In this document: piece by piece, positions 45,913 to 58,879 of the stretch
Layout: each line of letters opens with the position of its first letter
How positions within the stretch are numbered: the first letter of the stretch is position 1
Origin: Straminergon stramineum
Taxonomy: Eukaryota > Streptophyta > Bryopsida > Hypnales > Calliergonaceae
DNA length: 64,000 bases
Reading direction: 5' to 3'
Assembly: GCA_963920665.1 (NCBI GenBank)
Contig: OY987265.1
Coordinates: 43,467,001 to 43,531,000, forward strand
Translations under genes and position numbers: made by a program
Notes under the pieces: model-generated
Told to the model about the DNA's origin: nothing
Databases searched by the model: none
What the model saw: only the letters and a program-made list of their open reading frames with translations

Positions 45913-46005
45913 CCTCAATCCAATTATATTACTATCTATAGCAGTCCAACATTTTAGTCTAGCAAATGTTGGACAACAATAGATAGGGATACAATTGGGT
46001 TGAGG
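45913..46005. other. 93-bp hairpin with 42-base stem
   Basis: CCTCAATCCAATTATATTAC with following bases to ACATTT (45913-45954) pairs with 45964-46005 with seven or so mismatches, several of which could be G-U pairs in RNA. The loop is about 9 bases. The outer flanks GACCCTCAA and TTGAGGGTC extend it. Retained in the duplicate (61736-61828). Could be a tiny foldback element or a hairpin RNA precursor. Confidence 0.5.
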
Positions 46006-46263
46006 ACTAGCTTGAGGGTCTACAATGGGTCTACATATGTGATATACAACAAATGGCATGTTGGGGTTTCCCATTTAAAGCAAGACAAGCACCAAAGTTG
46101 TTGTTCCATGATGCTTAGTGTTTTTTCTTGTACACTTTTTTGCTATTTGGCTACAACCAAAAGACATTGGCTAACTTTTGTTAAAAAAATCATATTTTTA
46201 ATTAAAATTGCTAGATTACTATACGCAAGTGTAAATGTGAAAACAACCTTTGCACATAGGCAC

Positions 46264-46486
46264 TAAGGTAAGAGCACCCAATGGTGTCCCTGTACCCAAT
46301 TGCGTCACATTCTACGTCAAGAATTCACTGTAGAACATAAATGTAGTTGGACTGTACACCTCTTATCATTTTAGGTCAAAAAAATAAGCTATGTACTCAC
46401 TATTTACATTTACAACCTAAAATGATTATGCTCTATAGAATCTGACGCAATTGGGTACAGGGATGCCATTGGGTGCTCTTACCTTA
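46264..46486. mobile_element. Foldback MITE family 2, duplicated copy
   Basis: Begins TAAGGTAAGAGCACCCAATG and ends GGGTGCTCTTACCTTA. Matches the copy at 10497-10719. Shared by both 6.8-kb copies at the same place, so it inserted before the duplication. Confidence 0.85.
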
Positions 46487-46493
46487 GAAGGTG

Positions 46494-47140
46494 TGAGAGA
46501 CGTAGATTGAGTTACATAAGTGTATATTTGTAAGAAAACAATTCAATTCCATTAAAGCCTGATGTTGATCTAACAAAGAATTCATAGACTTAAGAGGCCT
46601 TGACATAGTCGCTCACAAGAAGAGGAGAACATAGTTTGACCGAGAAAAGAATAGATTTTTCAAAGCGCAGTGTAAGTAAATCCTTTTATGGTGTTGATTC
46701 TACGAAGAACTAGTAGAGTTTAAGGGACAGTGTCCTGACTCACCTGCCGCCACCCCGAAGGAACTCCTCGATTCTGTTGCATTACGTAGATTTGGTGTTG
46801 ATGGTACGCTCTATTCATAGACTGTTTGGAGCAGAGTGTAGGTTCAGCCGCATGCGCCCGTTGTTGTGGAATATGTAGATTGGTATACAAATGCGAAGAT
46901 TATTTGGAAAATGGTTCAATATGATCATGACGAGAGACTGATTTGATGTGTAATTTGTAGATTTGAAGGCAAGTACTCCCGAAGTTGCCCAGCTCCATAC
47001 ATTTGCAGCCCAGCTTCCACGTGCCCTCTTGGAAAAACAAATTGTGTAGATTGAGCTGGAAAAGTGTAGATTAATTTGGAGCATAGTTCATTTTATGTAT
47101 TGTTCCACGATGATCCACCAAGAGATTTGTAGATAATGAG
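46494..47140 (-). repeat. ATCTACG box array 10a, diverged
   Basis: CGTAGATTGAGTTACATAAG, GTGTATAT, CGTAGATTTGG, TGTAGATTGG, GCGAAGAT, TGTAGATTTGAAGG, TGTAGATTGAGCTGG and GTGTAGAT follow the usual order. The 20-bp step between the first two boxes is kept in each unit. The duplicate is array 10b at 62335-62990. Confidence 0.65.
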
Positions 47141-47255
47141 GGACATCCATACATTATGTTAGGCTGTTTGTTCGTATTGTTTGTTTGTTTGTTATATTGA
47201 GATCTCTTTGACCGTGTGTCCCCCAGTCACATTCTTGATACCGTCAAAAAGCTCT

Positions 47256-47513
47256 TTTAGGTGTTTAGTAGTCTAAAAATGTAAAAGTGCTCGCTGCGGT
47301 TCCTTTCATTTGGTTCGGTGCTTTGTTCCTTTCAATGGAATTGTCCATTTGTTTAAAAAAACCCAAAAAAAACACTCCCGTTTGAAAACCATTCATTTAA
47401 TAAACCTCGAATTCATTACAGCAGTAAAATTTTGACCAAAGCTCTCTATAACACTCCATTTTCCTATCCAAAACAGAAATTGGAAAAGAAAACACTTGTA
47501 CCAACAATCAACA
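47256..47513. other. Spacer after duplication copy 1
   Basis: No gene or clear repeat beyond a phrase similar to 39255-39300. Homology to the second duplication copy ends near 47255. Confidence 0.4.
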
Positions 47514-48091
47514 TCAACCCCTAAACATCCAGAGTCATCTCCAAAATTGATGATTTGAGAAAAGTCATTATAAAGTGCTATTTGGAAGCATATTTTGGAA
47601 TGGAAATGCAAATAGAAGTTGTAGATTTTGATTTTTAGATTCCATCTGTATGGTTAGATTCACCAATGCTATCATCAATCTTCTTTTATAAATTTTGAAA
47701 GAGAAATTCCAAAATTCCTTCAAAATTCGATTGCAAGTAAAAATATTATCAATTTTTGAGTAAAATTTATTGGGATGGATTTGAAATGAGGTTCTCTTCA
47801 CATGGTGATTTTTTGAAATTTTTGTGTTCTTCCTATCTATGACCACATTTTGGCTAATCCAGTTTTGAACTAAAGGCAATGCAGTTTGACCACTTGACAT
47901 ACTTGCACATTTGTAATTTTAGAAAAATATGAACTCTAGTAACATCAAATCCAATCCTTAGCCAGGACAAAAACTTGATAATGTATCTTCACAAATTAAA
48001 ATAACTTTCATCCAAGTAGTTAGGAGGATGAAATTGGAGTTTCAATCTGTTCATTGTCCAGAAAATGGACGTTGGTGCATTTAGGGGTTAA
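47514..48091 (-). mobile_element. 578-bp TTAA-family element
   Basis: TCAA-CCCCTAAACATCCAG at 47514 and GCATTTAGGGG-TTAA ending 48091. Reverse complement of the 5167-5744 element and of the same length. The 110-codon minus frame 47568-47900 lies within it and is not conserved in the other copies. Confidence 0.8.
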
Positions 48092-48989
48092 CACTCTAGT
48101 AAGTTTCACACCATACTAACTTACCACCAACGCATTCTAACAATTCAATGGACTGACTCCTGTATGACATTCTAAAAATTCTCCTCTACTGTTACTACTT
48201 TTTTTACATAATCATTTCCAAATTCAAGAATATTAGAGTTACTTGGAACTCAGTCAACTATTGTACACAAGTGCACTTACTAAGCTTAGCTACTGTATTA
48301 CAATGCAGCTATAGCAACAACAGAGGAAAGAGTACAACAAAATTGCCCATTTTGAAAAAAAACATTCAAAATATCATTGCCCAGGATTTCTGCAGTCACA
48401 GGAGTCCCTACTGTAGGGGCTTGGTCCAAAGAAAGAGATTGGATTTCCCATTCTGAAGCAAGACCAGCACCAGAATTGTTCTTCGTCAGTCCAACCGTGG
48501 CTGCAAGCCTATGTGGAAACAAGAAAACAAATTCCCATTGCAAGCACAAGCAGCTTGTAGAGGTGCAGATTGAGGTAAAAAAGTGTAGTTTTCTTAATAA
48601 AACAGCTAGTTGAATCCAAGAAAGTGTGCAAGGACCCAAAACAATGTGTACATGCCCTTGCAACAACATGTATGAGTATTCTTAAAAAAAACAATGCATA
48701 TTCCATCTGAAACTCATGTGCACATTGACCACTCATTCACCCTGAATACGGTATCAGCTTTGCACAGAAAGAAATTCCATGGAACAGGTGCAGAGAAGAG
48801 ATTCGATCTATTTCTATGCCATAAGGTAGACCAGCCCATTTCCACCAGCTTTCTATAACCAACATCCTAGTTTTGGCCCATCACCACCGTAAAACCCTCC
48901 CAAGTCCATTCATTGCATTGACAATTTCAGTGCATTAATTTCAACTTGGGTAACGTGTCAGCCTTTGATTGGTGAAAACTCCGGTGTTA
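48092..48989. other. Unique spacer before duplication copy 2
   Basis: Contains the possible exon at 48298-48669 (minus). A worn box pair (GTGCAGATTGAGG and GTGTAGTTTTC, 20 bp apart) lies near 48563-48592, with TTGAATCC following as in intact arrays. Confidence 0.4.
48298..48669 (-). CDS. Possible terminal exon, unrecognised
   Basis: A 123-codon minus frame. The part downstream of TTTCCACATAG (acceptor-like, at about 48512) codes RLAATVGLTKNNSGAGLASE followed by WEIQSLSLDQAPTVGTPVTA and more to a stop, which looks coding. The N-terminal part is Cys/Leu-rich and probably intronic. So a terminal exon of about 70 codons (48298-48511) is the better guess. An overlapping 78-codon plus frame exists in the same region and either could be a shadow. 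Function unknown. Confidence 0.3.
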   Translation of the reverse strand: MLLQGHVHIVLGPCTLSWIQLAVLLRKLHFFTSICTSTSCLCLQWEFVFLFPHRLAATVGLTKNNSGAGLASEWEIQSLSLDQAPTVGTPVTAEILGNDILNVFFQNGQFCCTLSSVVAIAAL

Positions 48990-50855
48990 ATTTTCCTTTA
49001 GTACTGCTGAGTTCTCGCCAATTCTTGTCAATTTTTCGCCAAATCACGAGAACTGTAATCGCGGGATTTCAATTTGAAACTTGTTGCGTCTCGGTCATTT
49101 CAGCCGCAGACTCGGAGGAGAATTGCAGGGCAAACCGAAAAAGACTGGCACCCTGCTTCCACGTGCGTGGTTTGCTTACTCCATTTCGGGAATTCGTAGA
49201 TTGAGTCATTGAAGCATAGATTTGTGGGAATACAGTTGAAATCGACTATAGCCTGACGAAGACCTGACGAAGGATTCATAGATGCAGGGGGACTCCCGAG
49301 TAAAAGCCAACACGAATTTCCACCTGATTTTATTGCATAGGGTAGGCCGACTTCGTTTCATGATCTTCTACTTTCTTGTAGAGTGGGGTTGTCAACCTTC
49401 ACAAGACCCCACTTTGTATCTTCCAAATTTCAATATACACATACTGAATTTTTTATTTTTTATTTTATATAATTTCGATTAATAGACATGAAATGATCAC
49501 ATGACTTCAATAAATCATAAAATTTTCAATGCTTCTTGCAAAATTTGAAATTAGTATGATTAGTTGAAGAACCAGTGAAAAAAATTCATTTCAAATATGA
49601 AATAAGCTCAAAAAATTTGGCAATGTTTGAATTAGAGTACATTGTACTATAGTAATTTTTCTATATAAATTAATTTTCTATTCTACTAGTTTGGCTTGAA
49701 AAATCAACAATGAAATAAATAAATATCAACTAAAATTTGAAGAGTTGAGGTACATTTTAGGCACAAATTGCGAAAAAAAATATATTCCCTCTAAAGGGGT
49801 ATATGTTCATACCTTGTGTCAAAATTTGAAGAACATCCGTTAAAAATGACTTCATGCGCACCTACCCAAGATCACATGTGTACATTCAATAGTCCTTTAG
49901 AGGTTAAAACAAAAAGTCAAAAGGATTGATTGAAATGCACTACATCATGGAATAGCAAAGTTGCACACACAAAATTCGATGAGAATATTTTATTTCCTAT
50001 TAACCATGTTTGTTTTCATTTGTCTCAATGACAAGTATTTTTTTGTTTCATAGGTTTTCCAAAGTTAATGACTTTTGTGAAAATCACTGCCTCTGTCTTA
50101 GATGATAATTTTGTGTAGATGGATTTGTCATTTTAGGTGAACTCAAAATCACTTTGGTGTATATTTTGTGATTGATGAAGAAATACAATTTACTTTGTTT
50201 ATTGGTCTTCAAGTGATGCATTTTGATCCATCCAAATTTCCAATCCATTCTGCAAATGAGTTGTGCTAGATGAATAAAACTTAACCCTTAAACGTTGAAG
50301 CCGAAGTTTTGTGTCCTATAGATGACTTCACTGTTGATTGTAGAAAAATAGAATGCACCTATAGGTTCAATAATTGGAGCAGTTTTACTGAATACCTTGG
50401 TCATGGGGGCTTTGTCCTTTAAGGGTTAAACAATGTACACATCCAAAAACTTGTTTATTAATGTTCTATATATAGTATTGAAAGTATGGCAAGTCAATTA
50501 ATATGTCTTTTCCAAGTTCAAAAATGTAACGTTAGATAGCATGCTCAACAAATTGAATAGTAATCTTTGAAAGCACTTGCATGTACTATTATATTTTTTC
50601 ATTTGGAAATCTATGGAAATAAATTTTTTTTTATCTTTTCTATATTTTCAATGTAAGTAGTTCTTGAAATAAGAACCTCATTGGGACGGCATGTTCTTGA
50701 ACAAAAGTGATTCTACCCACATGTGTAATTTCAATTAGTACGGACTATATTTAGACCTATCATTATTTGTATGAAATTTTTATGTAGAAGTAAAAATTTT
50801 GTGAAAATTCAAAATGGTATTACTTCTTTTTATACGAAGAATGTACATCTTTACC

Positions 50856-51790
50856 TTAATCCCTAAAGCACTAAACTACACTTTTTGGCAATATAGTGAT
50901 TTTAGGCAACTCACTACGAATGGAAATTTTATTTTTTTCTTTGAAATTTGCACCCAACATGTGCCTAAGGAGTATCTTTAAGGGCCCAAATTTTTTTTAT
51001 AACTTTTGACTCAATGGCTAAAAAGTTATTATATGATATGCAATTTTCATTGCTCAACGGGCAATCTAGGCACCTCAAAAAAATTCTCAAAAAATCATTT
51101 TTAAAAAAAAATAGAAATTTGAAATTGGTTTTCTAGATTTGTATACATGTGAAAAGATTTGAATCATTCCATTTGATTAATGAGATGAAAGTTATGAGGA
51201 GTTTTAGTTTGTGGGCAAGTACAATTTTCTACTCCAAAATAAACCTTGAAGTCCTTTAATTTAACTCAATTTTCAATATTTTGGAAAAGAATAAATCCAG
51301 AGGATGTGGATTGTTTATTACAACATTATATCCATTGGAATTGACATTTTTCAATTCCATAACTAAATTCTTAACAATTTAATTTGTATTATGAATCATT
51401 CTCTACGTCTTTCTACATACTATTTTTTTCCTATATGTTGAACAATTCCAAATGATCTAAATTTTTTTCAACCATGTAGCCAACTTGCTTTGAAGAACAA
51501 ATCTAAAGAAACACCACCATTTTGGACATTTTTTCATACAAATGTGACCTTGTGAAGTATAGCTGCCCAAGTTTTTGCAAGACCTTGTCACTTCATATGC
51601 TAATATCTAGCAATCTACACGATGGAAATTTTCTGAAATTTTTTCCATGTCTTCTCAAACCATTGTACTACAAGATCCTACCATTACATGTTTCCAAAAC
51701 TGTTTTTTTATAAAATTTGGTACTTGTATTAGAATTGATAGTTTTGGAGCGTTTTTATTGAAAACATAGTCAAAACCCTTTACAGGTTAT
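50856..51790 (+). mobile_element. TTAA-family element, duplicate of 42365-43311
   Basis: TTAA-TCCCTAAAGC at 50856; right end CCTTTACAGG-TTAT. Carried along by the 6.8-kb duplication, not an independent insertion. Confidence 0.75.
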
Positions 51791-52328
51791 ATTAGGTTGT
51801 TTGTTTGTTTTGTTTCGTTTTATACTTTGAAATTTAAGAAACTTCGAGTCCTCTAGTAAGGCTCTTGGTATTGTTGGAAAGCTCTCCTCAAGGAGGGATG
51901 CATAAATTTTGTTTTATGGCATTTGGACCTGGGATAGAGTGAAAGTACATTATTGAATTTCAAATTTTTCATAAATTAGAAAATTGAATGAAATTACCTT
52001 TTATTTTGGAAATACCATAACTTTCACATCACATGTCTAGACCCCACTAAACAAAGTCCTTGCACTCCTTTGTGCATAAAGCTTTCTATTTGTATCAAGA
52101 ATGCAACTTCTCACACTTCATCAAAGCCCTTGAACTCCTTTGTGCATGCATGAAAGATGTTGAATTTCAAACTTTTAAAAATTAAAAATTAAGAAAATGA
52201 TTTTTATTTTTATTTTGGTTGTGGCAATGGCACTAGGCACACTTGCTTTCTAAGGTAAAACAACCCATTATAGAGACCTTTTACCCATTGTGGACTCCTA
52301 AGAATGATCCCATTATGGTTTTCTTTTA

Positions 52329-53160
52329 CACTACAACAAAATGGTTCTTTTATGACTACAAAATTTGACTGTAGTGAGTCATAAAATCGGAGAATATGAC
52401 TTATGCAAAAATCACTGTAGATGACACACTATGCGACTAGGTCTAGTCATTACCGACTAGTCGCTTCGGACATGAGTCATATTTGTAGTCATTGTATTTT
52501 GGAGGTATAATCATCCATTTTTGCCAAAGTAGCGTATACATTAACTAACCTTAGAGGCTTGACTTTTTCTTGAGCTACCCAGGCAAATGGAAAAAAAGCC
52601 TACGTGGCATATGACTTCATGTAGTCATATTTTAAGTTGATGTGGACTATGACTATAGTGAGTCATATTTTGGTGGATGTGGAGTATGACTATGGTGAGT
52701 CATATTTTGGCGAATGTGGAGTATGACTATGATGAGTCATATTTTGGCGGATGAGGCATATGACTTTTTGTAGTCATATTTTGGAATGATGTGGAATATG
52801 ATTTTTGTGAGTCATATTTTTTGTCGATGTGAAAAATGATTCTCATGGGTCATATTCTTTGCATGTTGATGTAGAAAATGACTCTAGTTGATCATATTTT
52901 TCATTGATGTGGAATATGACCTTCATGAGTCACTTTTTTTATTGATGTGAAATGTGATTGATGTAAGTCATATTTTTGGCTATGTAGTAGTTCACATGGA
53001 ATGTTACTAGTAATTTTATGATTGAATGTAGTTATATTTTTAAAAGTATAGAGTCACTTTATTGGCATGATTGTGAGCATTATACAACAACGACAAGTCA
53101 TATTTTAATTAAGATATATTATAAAACATGACTCAAGCAAGTGATATTTGTAACTAGGTG
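52329..53160 (+). repeat. CACTA left subterminal repeats
   Basis: GTGAGTCATATTTTGG(C/T)GG with ATGTGGAGTATGACTATG recurs at roughly 45-50 bp steps from about 52600 to 52800, then more worn to 53160. These are presumed transposase-binding clusters by analogy with En/Spm. Confidence 0.8.
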
Positions 53161-53639
53161 ACTTGAGGTTTATAATAACTTTTGTCATAAATTGCAATCA
53201 CATTTTCCATACATTCTAAATTGACATGAGGCATTACAATCGTGCATCAATATGGTTTAGTAGTTGTATAAATGACAACATACAATAAAAAATGAGTAAA
53301 TATGATTTTTGAGATGTACAAAGATAATCATATTGAAGAGAGAAAATGCAAGAAAAAAATGTGACTCTTTTCAATGACATTTATTAATCACTAACAAAAA
53401 ACATATCACAATGACAGTCTATGAATGTATATTCCTACACACTCTAAAATTTGTAATTCCTTACAAAAATGTGAAGAAGTTGTCTCTCTAGTGTTGTAAA
53501 TAGCCTCCAATAACTTCATTCCAACTTTAAGTGCCTATACATAAAATGAAAGAGGTTAATTTTTAGTAAATGAATAATATAGCTCAATCTTCAAAGATTT
53601 AAAGCAACATAAAATGTGAAACTTAAGTTTAAAGTAAGA

Positions 53640-54290
53640 AGAATCCATAATCAATATATCTCTAGAAAACACAAGAAAATAAGAGGAAAGAACAACAGTA
53701 GTGATGAAAGGAACAAGAACTAGAAGGTGACAAGTGCTAAGAGGTAATAATAAGCAAGAAGTAACATGTAACAAAAAGAAAGAAGTAAGAATTACGATGC
53801 AATAAGAAGTAGCAAAAAACACAATTTAAGATGCTATAAATAACAAGAAAAAACAAATCAAGATGCAACAAGAAACAACAAGAGAGACAAGTTAAGTTGC
53901 AATAAAATGCAACAAATAACAAGAATTGAAAGGCAATAAGAAACACAAGTTAAAATGCATCAAGAAGAGATTAAAAGCAAGAATTAAGACATAATAAGAG
54001 GAAACTACAAACAAGAAGCAAAAACTAAAAAGCAAGAAGAGGCAAGAATTAAGAGGTTATAACAAAAGACTAGAAGCAAGAATCGAGAACTAAGAAGCAC
54101 GAATTAAGACATAACAAGAGAAAACTAGAAGTAAGGAGCAAAATCTAAGAAGCAATAAGAGGAAAGAAATAAGAACCAAGAATTAAGAGGTAACAAGAGA
54201 AGACTAGAAGTAAGAATTGAGAACTAGGAAGGAAGAATTAAGACGTAACAAGCAAAAACTACAAGCAAGAAGAAGAAGAAGGTACTGAAA
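53640..54290 (+). repeat. Purine-rich minisatellite inside the CACTA element
   Basis: Plus strand is almost all A and G. GAATTAAGAC or GAATTAAGAGG motifs start at 53981, 54046, 54101, 54180 and 54235, alternating between an ATAACAAG form (53981, 54101, 54235) and a GTTATAAC/GTAACAAG form (54046, 54180). This gives a two-part unit of 120-134 bp. Minus-strand frames here are hydrophobic artefacts of the tract. Confidence 0.75.
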
Positions 54291-55366
54291 TTAAACATCC
54301 CAAAACTAGGCATCAACTTTTTCACTACTTAATTTATCACCAAACGAGAGTCTTGGCATAACTTGACAGAAATGACCAAACTATTTATAGGTAGTACAAA
54401 AAATGGTATCATGGAAGATACTATAATATTGCTTAAATTGATGTAACTTCCCAAATAGAATCAAGTACCAATAGCCATAAGAAACTACAAACAATTGATA
54501 ATAAGAACATCAAAGTAACAGGGAGTATAGGTGCTTGAAAATTGTCTTTTCTTAAGAAATCCAAAAATGGAACTCAAGATCTGAAGGTGCAGCCTCACCT
54601 GTACCCGTCCCAAAACACACAACAAGCCAATGTTATGTCAGTGAGGATGTAACAGGTGTCTTCAATTGCATCCAATTGCTATCTATGTCACAGATCACAA
54701 ATTCATAGTGAAGGAAATCAAAGAGGTCACAAAATCACAAAAACAAAGCAAATCCAGCATAACATCAAAAAAGAACTCAAGCCCAAAGAGACCTTTGCCA
54801 TTCCCAAAGTGAGGTAAGAAGCTCAAGAGTTTGCACAAATACGTCTCCTCACAAATCACCACATGGACTCGTCACAACAAAGATGGTGGAGTCGAGCAGG
54901 AGCCAGCCACCATATAGTTACAAAATTGGAGGGAAGCCTAGAAGGCTTCATTAATTGGTTAGTTTGAACTACAACCATGCCATAATAATGGGCCACCCAT
55001 AGTGGGTGGGTGGGTGGTTCATATAACCCTGGTAGGCAATTTCAAATTTCAATAATTCCATGTGACAAATTTGGAACAACCTATGTATTGGTTGATATGG
55101 GATATTAAGTTTGAAAATAATTTTTACATTCAGATTTTTAAGGAAGTTTTTATCCTTAAAAGAATGTAAATTCAAAAATGAGTACTTCTGTTGTGTGCTT
55201 ATAGGAATAAAATTATATATTAATTTTTTTTTGGGAAAATTTTAATTTTGGCAATTGAAGACCAAAAAAGTGTCTAAAAAAGAATCTAAAGGCTTACTTC
55301 CAACAAAATAAAAAAGGATAAGAGTCCTAATTTATGTGATTCATCGGTATGTACTAAACGATAGCC

Positions 55367-55405
55367 GAAGAAGAAGAAGAAGAAGAAGAAGAAGAAGAAG
55401 AAGAA
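55367..55405 (+). repeat. (GAA)13 microsatellite
   Basis: Thirteen GAA units, followed by CGACGGCTAGGGTTTCAAAA and a second GTGGCGGCTAGGGTTTTCAA at about 55455. Nearby GTCATG(T/C)GACTT repeats (55485-55550) continue the element's GTCAT motif. Confidence 0.9.
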
Positions 55406-57409
55406 ACGACGGCTAGGGTTTCAAAACCCTAAATCAATGGCAGTTACATAGAAGTGGCGGCTAGGGTTTTCAAACTCTAGTCATGTGACTTATCCTAGTC
55501 ATGCACATGACTTGCTTTAGTCATGTGACTTGACGTAGTCATGCGACTTACTAAATCTAACTATATTAAGCAACTAAGCTATTTTAACAACAAAAGTTGT
55601 TTCAAAGTAGATGTATGTTGCAATACAATTCTACAAAATGTCTAAAAGAAAATTGCAAGGCCTTCAACACCTATAGTTATGGCAAAAAAAGACAACTTAG
55701 CAAATGCCTTGCATCAATCAAAGTATCTATGTCTATGCACTAAGTATATAAGAGTAAAAATATTTGATAGAAGCACTATTTAAAAGTATCTTTGAAGTAG
55801 AAAAAGGGATTATATTTTTATAGTCTATATCCTTCAAAGAACATTTAAGCAACCATCTTTTAATTGCAATACAAGCACGTGTATCATAATGAGCCTCAAT
55901 CTTCATATGAATAATTTTGTAACTTCTAAATAGCCCTTTAAAGTCCCTCTATAAATATGACTTATATGACATTGTAGAGAACCTTTTTAAGAAAGAGACA
56001 AACTTCAATACATGATATATGTGAGTATTTTATCTATATCCTTGATATTTGGAGGTCTAAAGTTTTGACCTAAATTGGCCAAAATCAATTAAAACTTCTA
56101 AGTTTTATAATTTGTGTCTGTTTTAGTTTAGATGTGAACCACTTATAGTTTATCATTAGAAAAAAAATCATTCACTGCTTAGAACACTCATTGAACAATA
56201 CTTAAATATCTAACTTAGGAAATTTGAAGTCCAATAACAAAAAAATATAAATAGATGAAGGTTTGTCTCTAATTCATCCTTCAAGATTTCATCCAACATT
56301 TTCTTTTAGCCTATAAGTCTAAATTCATTTTTACTTTCAAAATTAGATTCTAAATGTCACTACATTTCAAGTTCCCTTATGGACTTGAATTGGATGAACT
56401 TTCGTATTTTTTTTTATCTAAAACTAATATTATAGAATATTCAATTTCATTGTTCTCTATCTTCCATAATTTTTATCTATTTTTTAAAGTGTGATATGTT
56501 ACTAGAATTCTCTACAAATTAACTAAGTGATTTTGAATTCAAGTTTGGATTTAATAAATTCTTAGAGGTTTGACCTAAACCTCTAATTTGTAGCGCAAAT
56601 ATAGTTTCTACAAGAAGAGAAAAAACTAAATGCCAAATTTAAGGACATGCCTTGGAATCTGTTTCCACCACATCCCTATTCTCCAACAATTCAACAAGTA
56701 TATTGTAATTGTATCATGAGGTTTGTTTTAATCCATTTTTATTACATTTATTGTATTTTTGTATATAACTTAAATAACAACTTTTACAACAAGAGGTATA
56801 AATTAGATATATAATCTAATTTTTTTCTTTCAACCTATTTCTTTCTACTTTTTCCTCTTTGCTTTCTCTATATTATTTTCAATATTTTTTGTTTTTTTCC
56901 TTTATTTTTGGGGATAGTTTAGAATTGAAATCTTTAACTTTTATTACTACTAATTGATTTCTAATTACTCTAGGAATCAAAAAATTGTAATGACATCAAC
57001 TTCATAACTGCTAACTAAATATCTACTTAAGACTTTGAAACTTCATTTGATCAATTAAGTGTATTGTAATCAACAATCTTTGTATAATATAAAATCAAAT
57101 CCCTATAAGGGGGTCATATTAATCTCCTAACTATGTCCAAAGTTTCTAGTAGTAACTTGGAACCTACACTTCTTCTTCAAACACTTAGAGACTCTCAACA
57201 TAAATCACACTCATCACTTACTTTTGCTTCATGGCCACTTGGGTATAAATTTTGCTCACATTCTTTTTTCTTTTCCTTGAATTAGATCTTTCCTAAGCTT
57301 CAAGTATTTTTTCTAAACTCCACAAACTTCAATCTACATTACCAGTTTAAATGCATTAGATTTTGTTTTGTATTAATCATCACAATCAATTAATATAATT
57401 AGTCAAACC

Positions 57410-58258
57410 CATGGCAAGTTCCAATATTGGGTCAAGGGAGGCTTGGTTTTCATCTTGGGTTCTCAGGCTTAGTCCCACCTTGGTACTTTGGTCTGTCTAT
57501 AGGCTTTTATTCCTCTCTAATTTTTCCTTAAATCCTCAAAAAAATTCATTATCTCCTATTATTAATTACTTTATTCTTCTCTATTCATTTTCTAATTCCT
57601 ATAAATTTTTTAAATATATTAATAAAAATATAAACATATGCCACCCTAAATTATTTGGACATTAATTCTTTAATAGACACATTATACAAAAGAAAATAAT
57701 TTATTTTAATAGATATTAAACAAAGTCATGCCTTAATTCCAAGGAATGGCCTCTAGGGGCAAAATATAAAAGAATCATCTTAGATTGCTTACCTTTTCCT
57801 CAGACTTCCTCCAAAGGAAAAAAAATAACTACCAAAGAAATATATTTATAAAATATGACTACAAAATATGACTAAAGTGAAAATATGACTAACAAATATG
57901 ACTAACAAATATGACTAAAGTGAAAGTACGACTTAGCATTCTCCAAATATATTCCCCATCCAAATTTCTTCAAGTTGCCCTAAAGGAAAAAAATGTGACT
58001 ATCATAGAAATTTGATTGCAAAATATGACTATTAAATATAACTATGCGTTCCCCAAACATGTTCCCCATGAAGCCCTATGAAATATTTTGGTGTTCCAAA
58101 CAAATGTATACTATAAGCCTACGATGTACAAGGCCAAAATATAAGTAGCAGTCATATTTCTCTCCAAAGTATTGGCCTCCAAAAATATTACTACAAGTAG
58201 TCACCAATCATCCTCAATCATATTTTCAAAGTCATAAAACATCCATTTTGTTTTAGTG
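57410..58258 (+). repeat. CACTA right arm, inner copy
   Basis: Ends AGTCATAAAACATCCATTTTG followed by TTTTAGTG at 58258; the reverse complement starts CACTAAAACAAAATGGATG, closer to the left terminus (CACTACAACAAAATGG) than the outer right end is. Blocks here (TTTAATAGA, GGAATGGCCTC, TTTTCCTC, AAATATGACTA) align with 58880-59652. Confidence 0.7.
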
Positions 58259-58447
58259 TTGGATAAGACAACTAATTTTTATGGACTAGAAGCCACAACC
58301 TTGCACGAAGACCTCATACCAAAGACACTCATCATGTACGATGCAGTGGAAGTAAAGCCCAATGTAGTTGCAATTGCATTGCAACGTTTGAGACATGATG
58401 ATATAGAAGCAAATGACATACAATACTTTGATGCAGATTATGATTGA
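58259..58447 (+). CDS. Possible terminal exon trapped between two CACTA right ends
   Basis: Directly after the inner right end, a frame of about 63 codons codes KTTNFYGLEATTLHEDLIPK then an acidic tail ending DADYD and a TGA at 58445-58447. TTTTGTTTTAG just before it could act as splice acceptor. There is no ATG start. It is more coding-like than anything else in the element. It may be a captured host exon or the last exon of a CACTA-coded protein. No domain recognised. Confidence 0.3.
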   Translation: MDKTTNFYGLEATTLHEDLIPKTLIMYDAVEVKPNVVAIALQRLRHDDIEANDIQYFDADYD

Positions 58448-58879
58448 TTCTCCAATCATGGCTACAAGTGTTGTAAATGAAGTTGTCTTTCATGTTTTAA
58501 TTTGAATTTTGTATATAAAATTATCTTCAATACATCACACAAAAACACACCATGTAATCGTGTTGGTCTTTGTAGGAAAATGTCAATGAAATGAATAGCA
58601 TTCATCATATGATACATCAAGCACCAACGCTGCCATTGCACTCTCTTGCAAGATTGACCATCTTTTCTTGACCTAATGTGTATATGAAAAGAATAAACCC
58701 TGTATGTAATGATAACGAAGTCTACGTTTAGAATACTACTTCTAAAGATTGTTGCTGTCACCAAAAGTGTATGTAAACCTGAAAATCAAAATACATTTCA
58801 CATGCATTTGGAGACCCTTCCCCAATTCCTTCCTACGAGATGATCTAAATATGAACCCATCTATTGTCTCCTACCATTA

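Larger units (their letters stand above)
40493..47255 (+). repeat. 6.8-kb direct duplication, copy 1
   Basis: Matches 48990-52328 and 59653-63095 closely along its length, differing by scattered substitutions and small gaps. It begins at TTTTCCTNTAGNACTGCTGAG and fades out at AAAGCTCTT. Contains TTAA-family elements, the AAGGTAA element, the TTAG repeats, MITE 2 and two pieces of box array. No convincing gene. Confidence 0.9.

Noticed and set aside
45817..46074. 85-codon minus frame also present at 61694-61897
   Set aside because: Lies over the hairpin. The duplicate frame is shorter and its similarity is explained by the duplication.
53556..53946. Hydrophobic minus-strand frames
   Set aside because: They are translations of the pyrimidine strand of a purine-rich minisatellite (Phe, Leu, Ser, Cys only).
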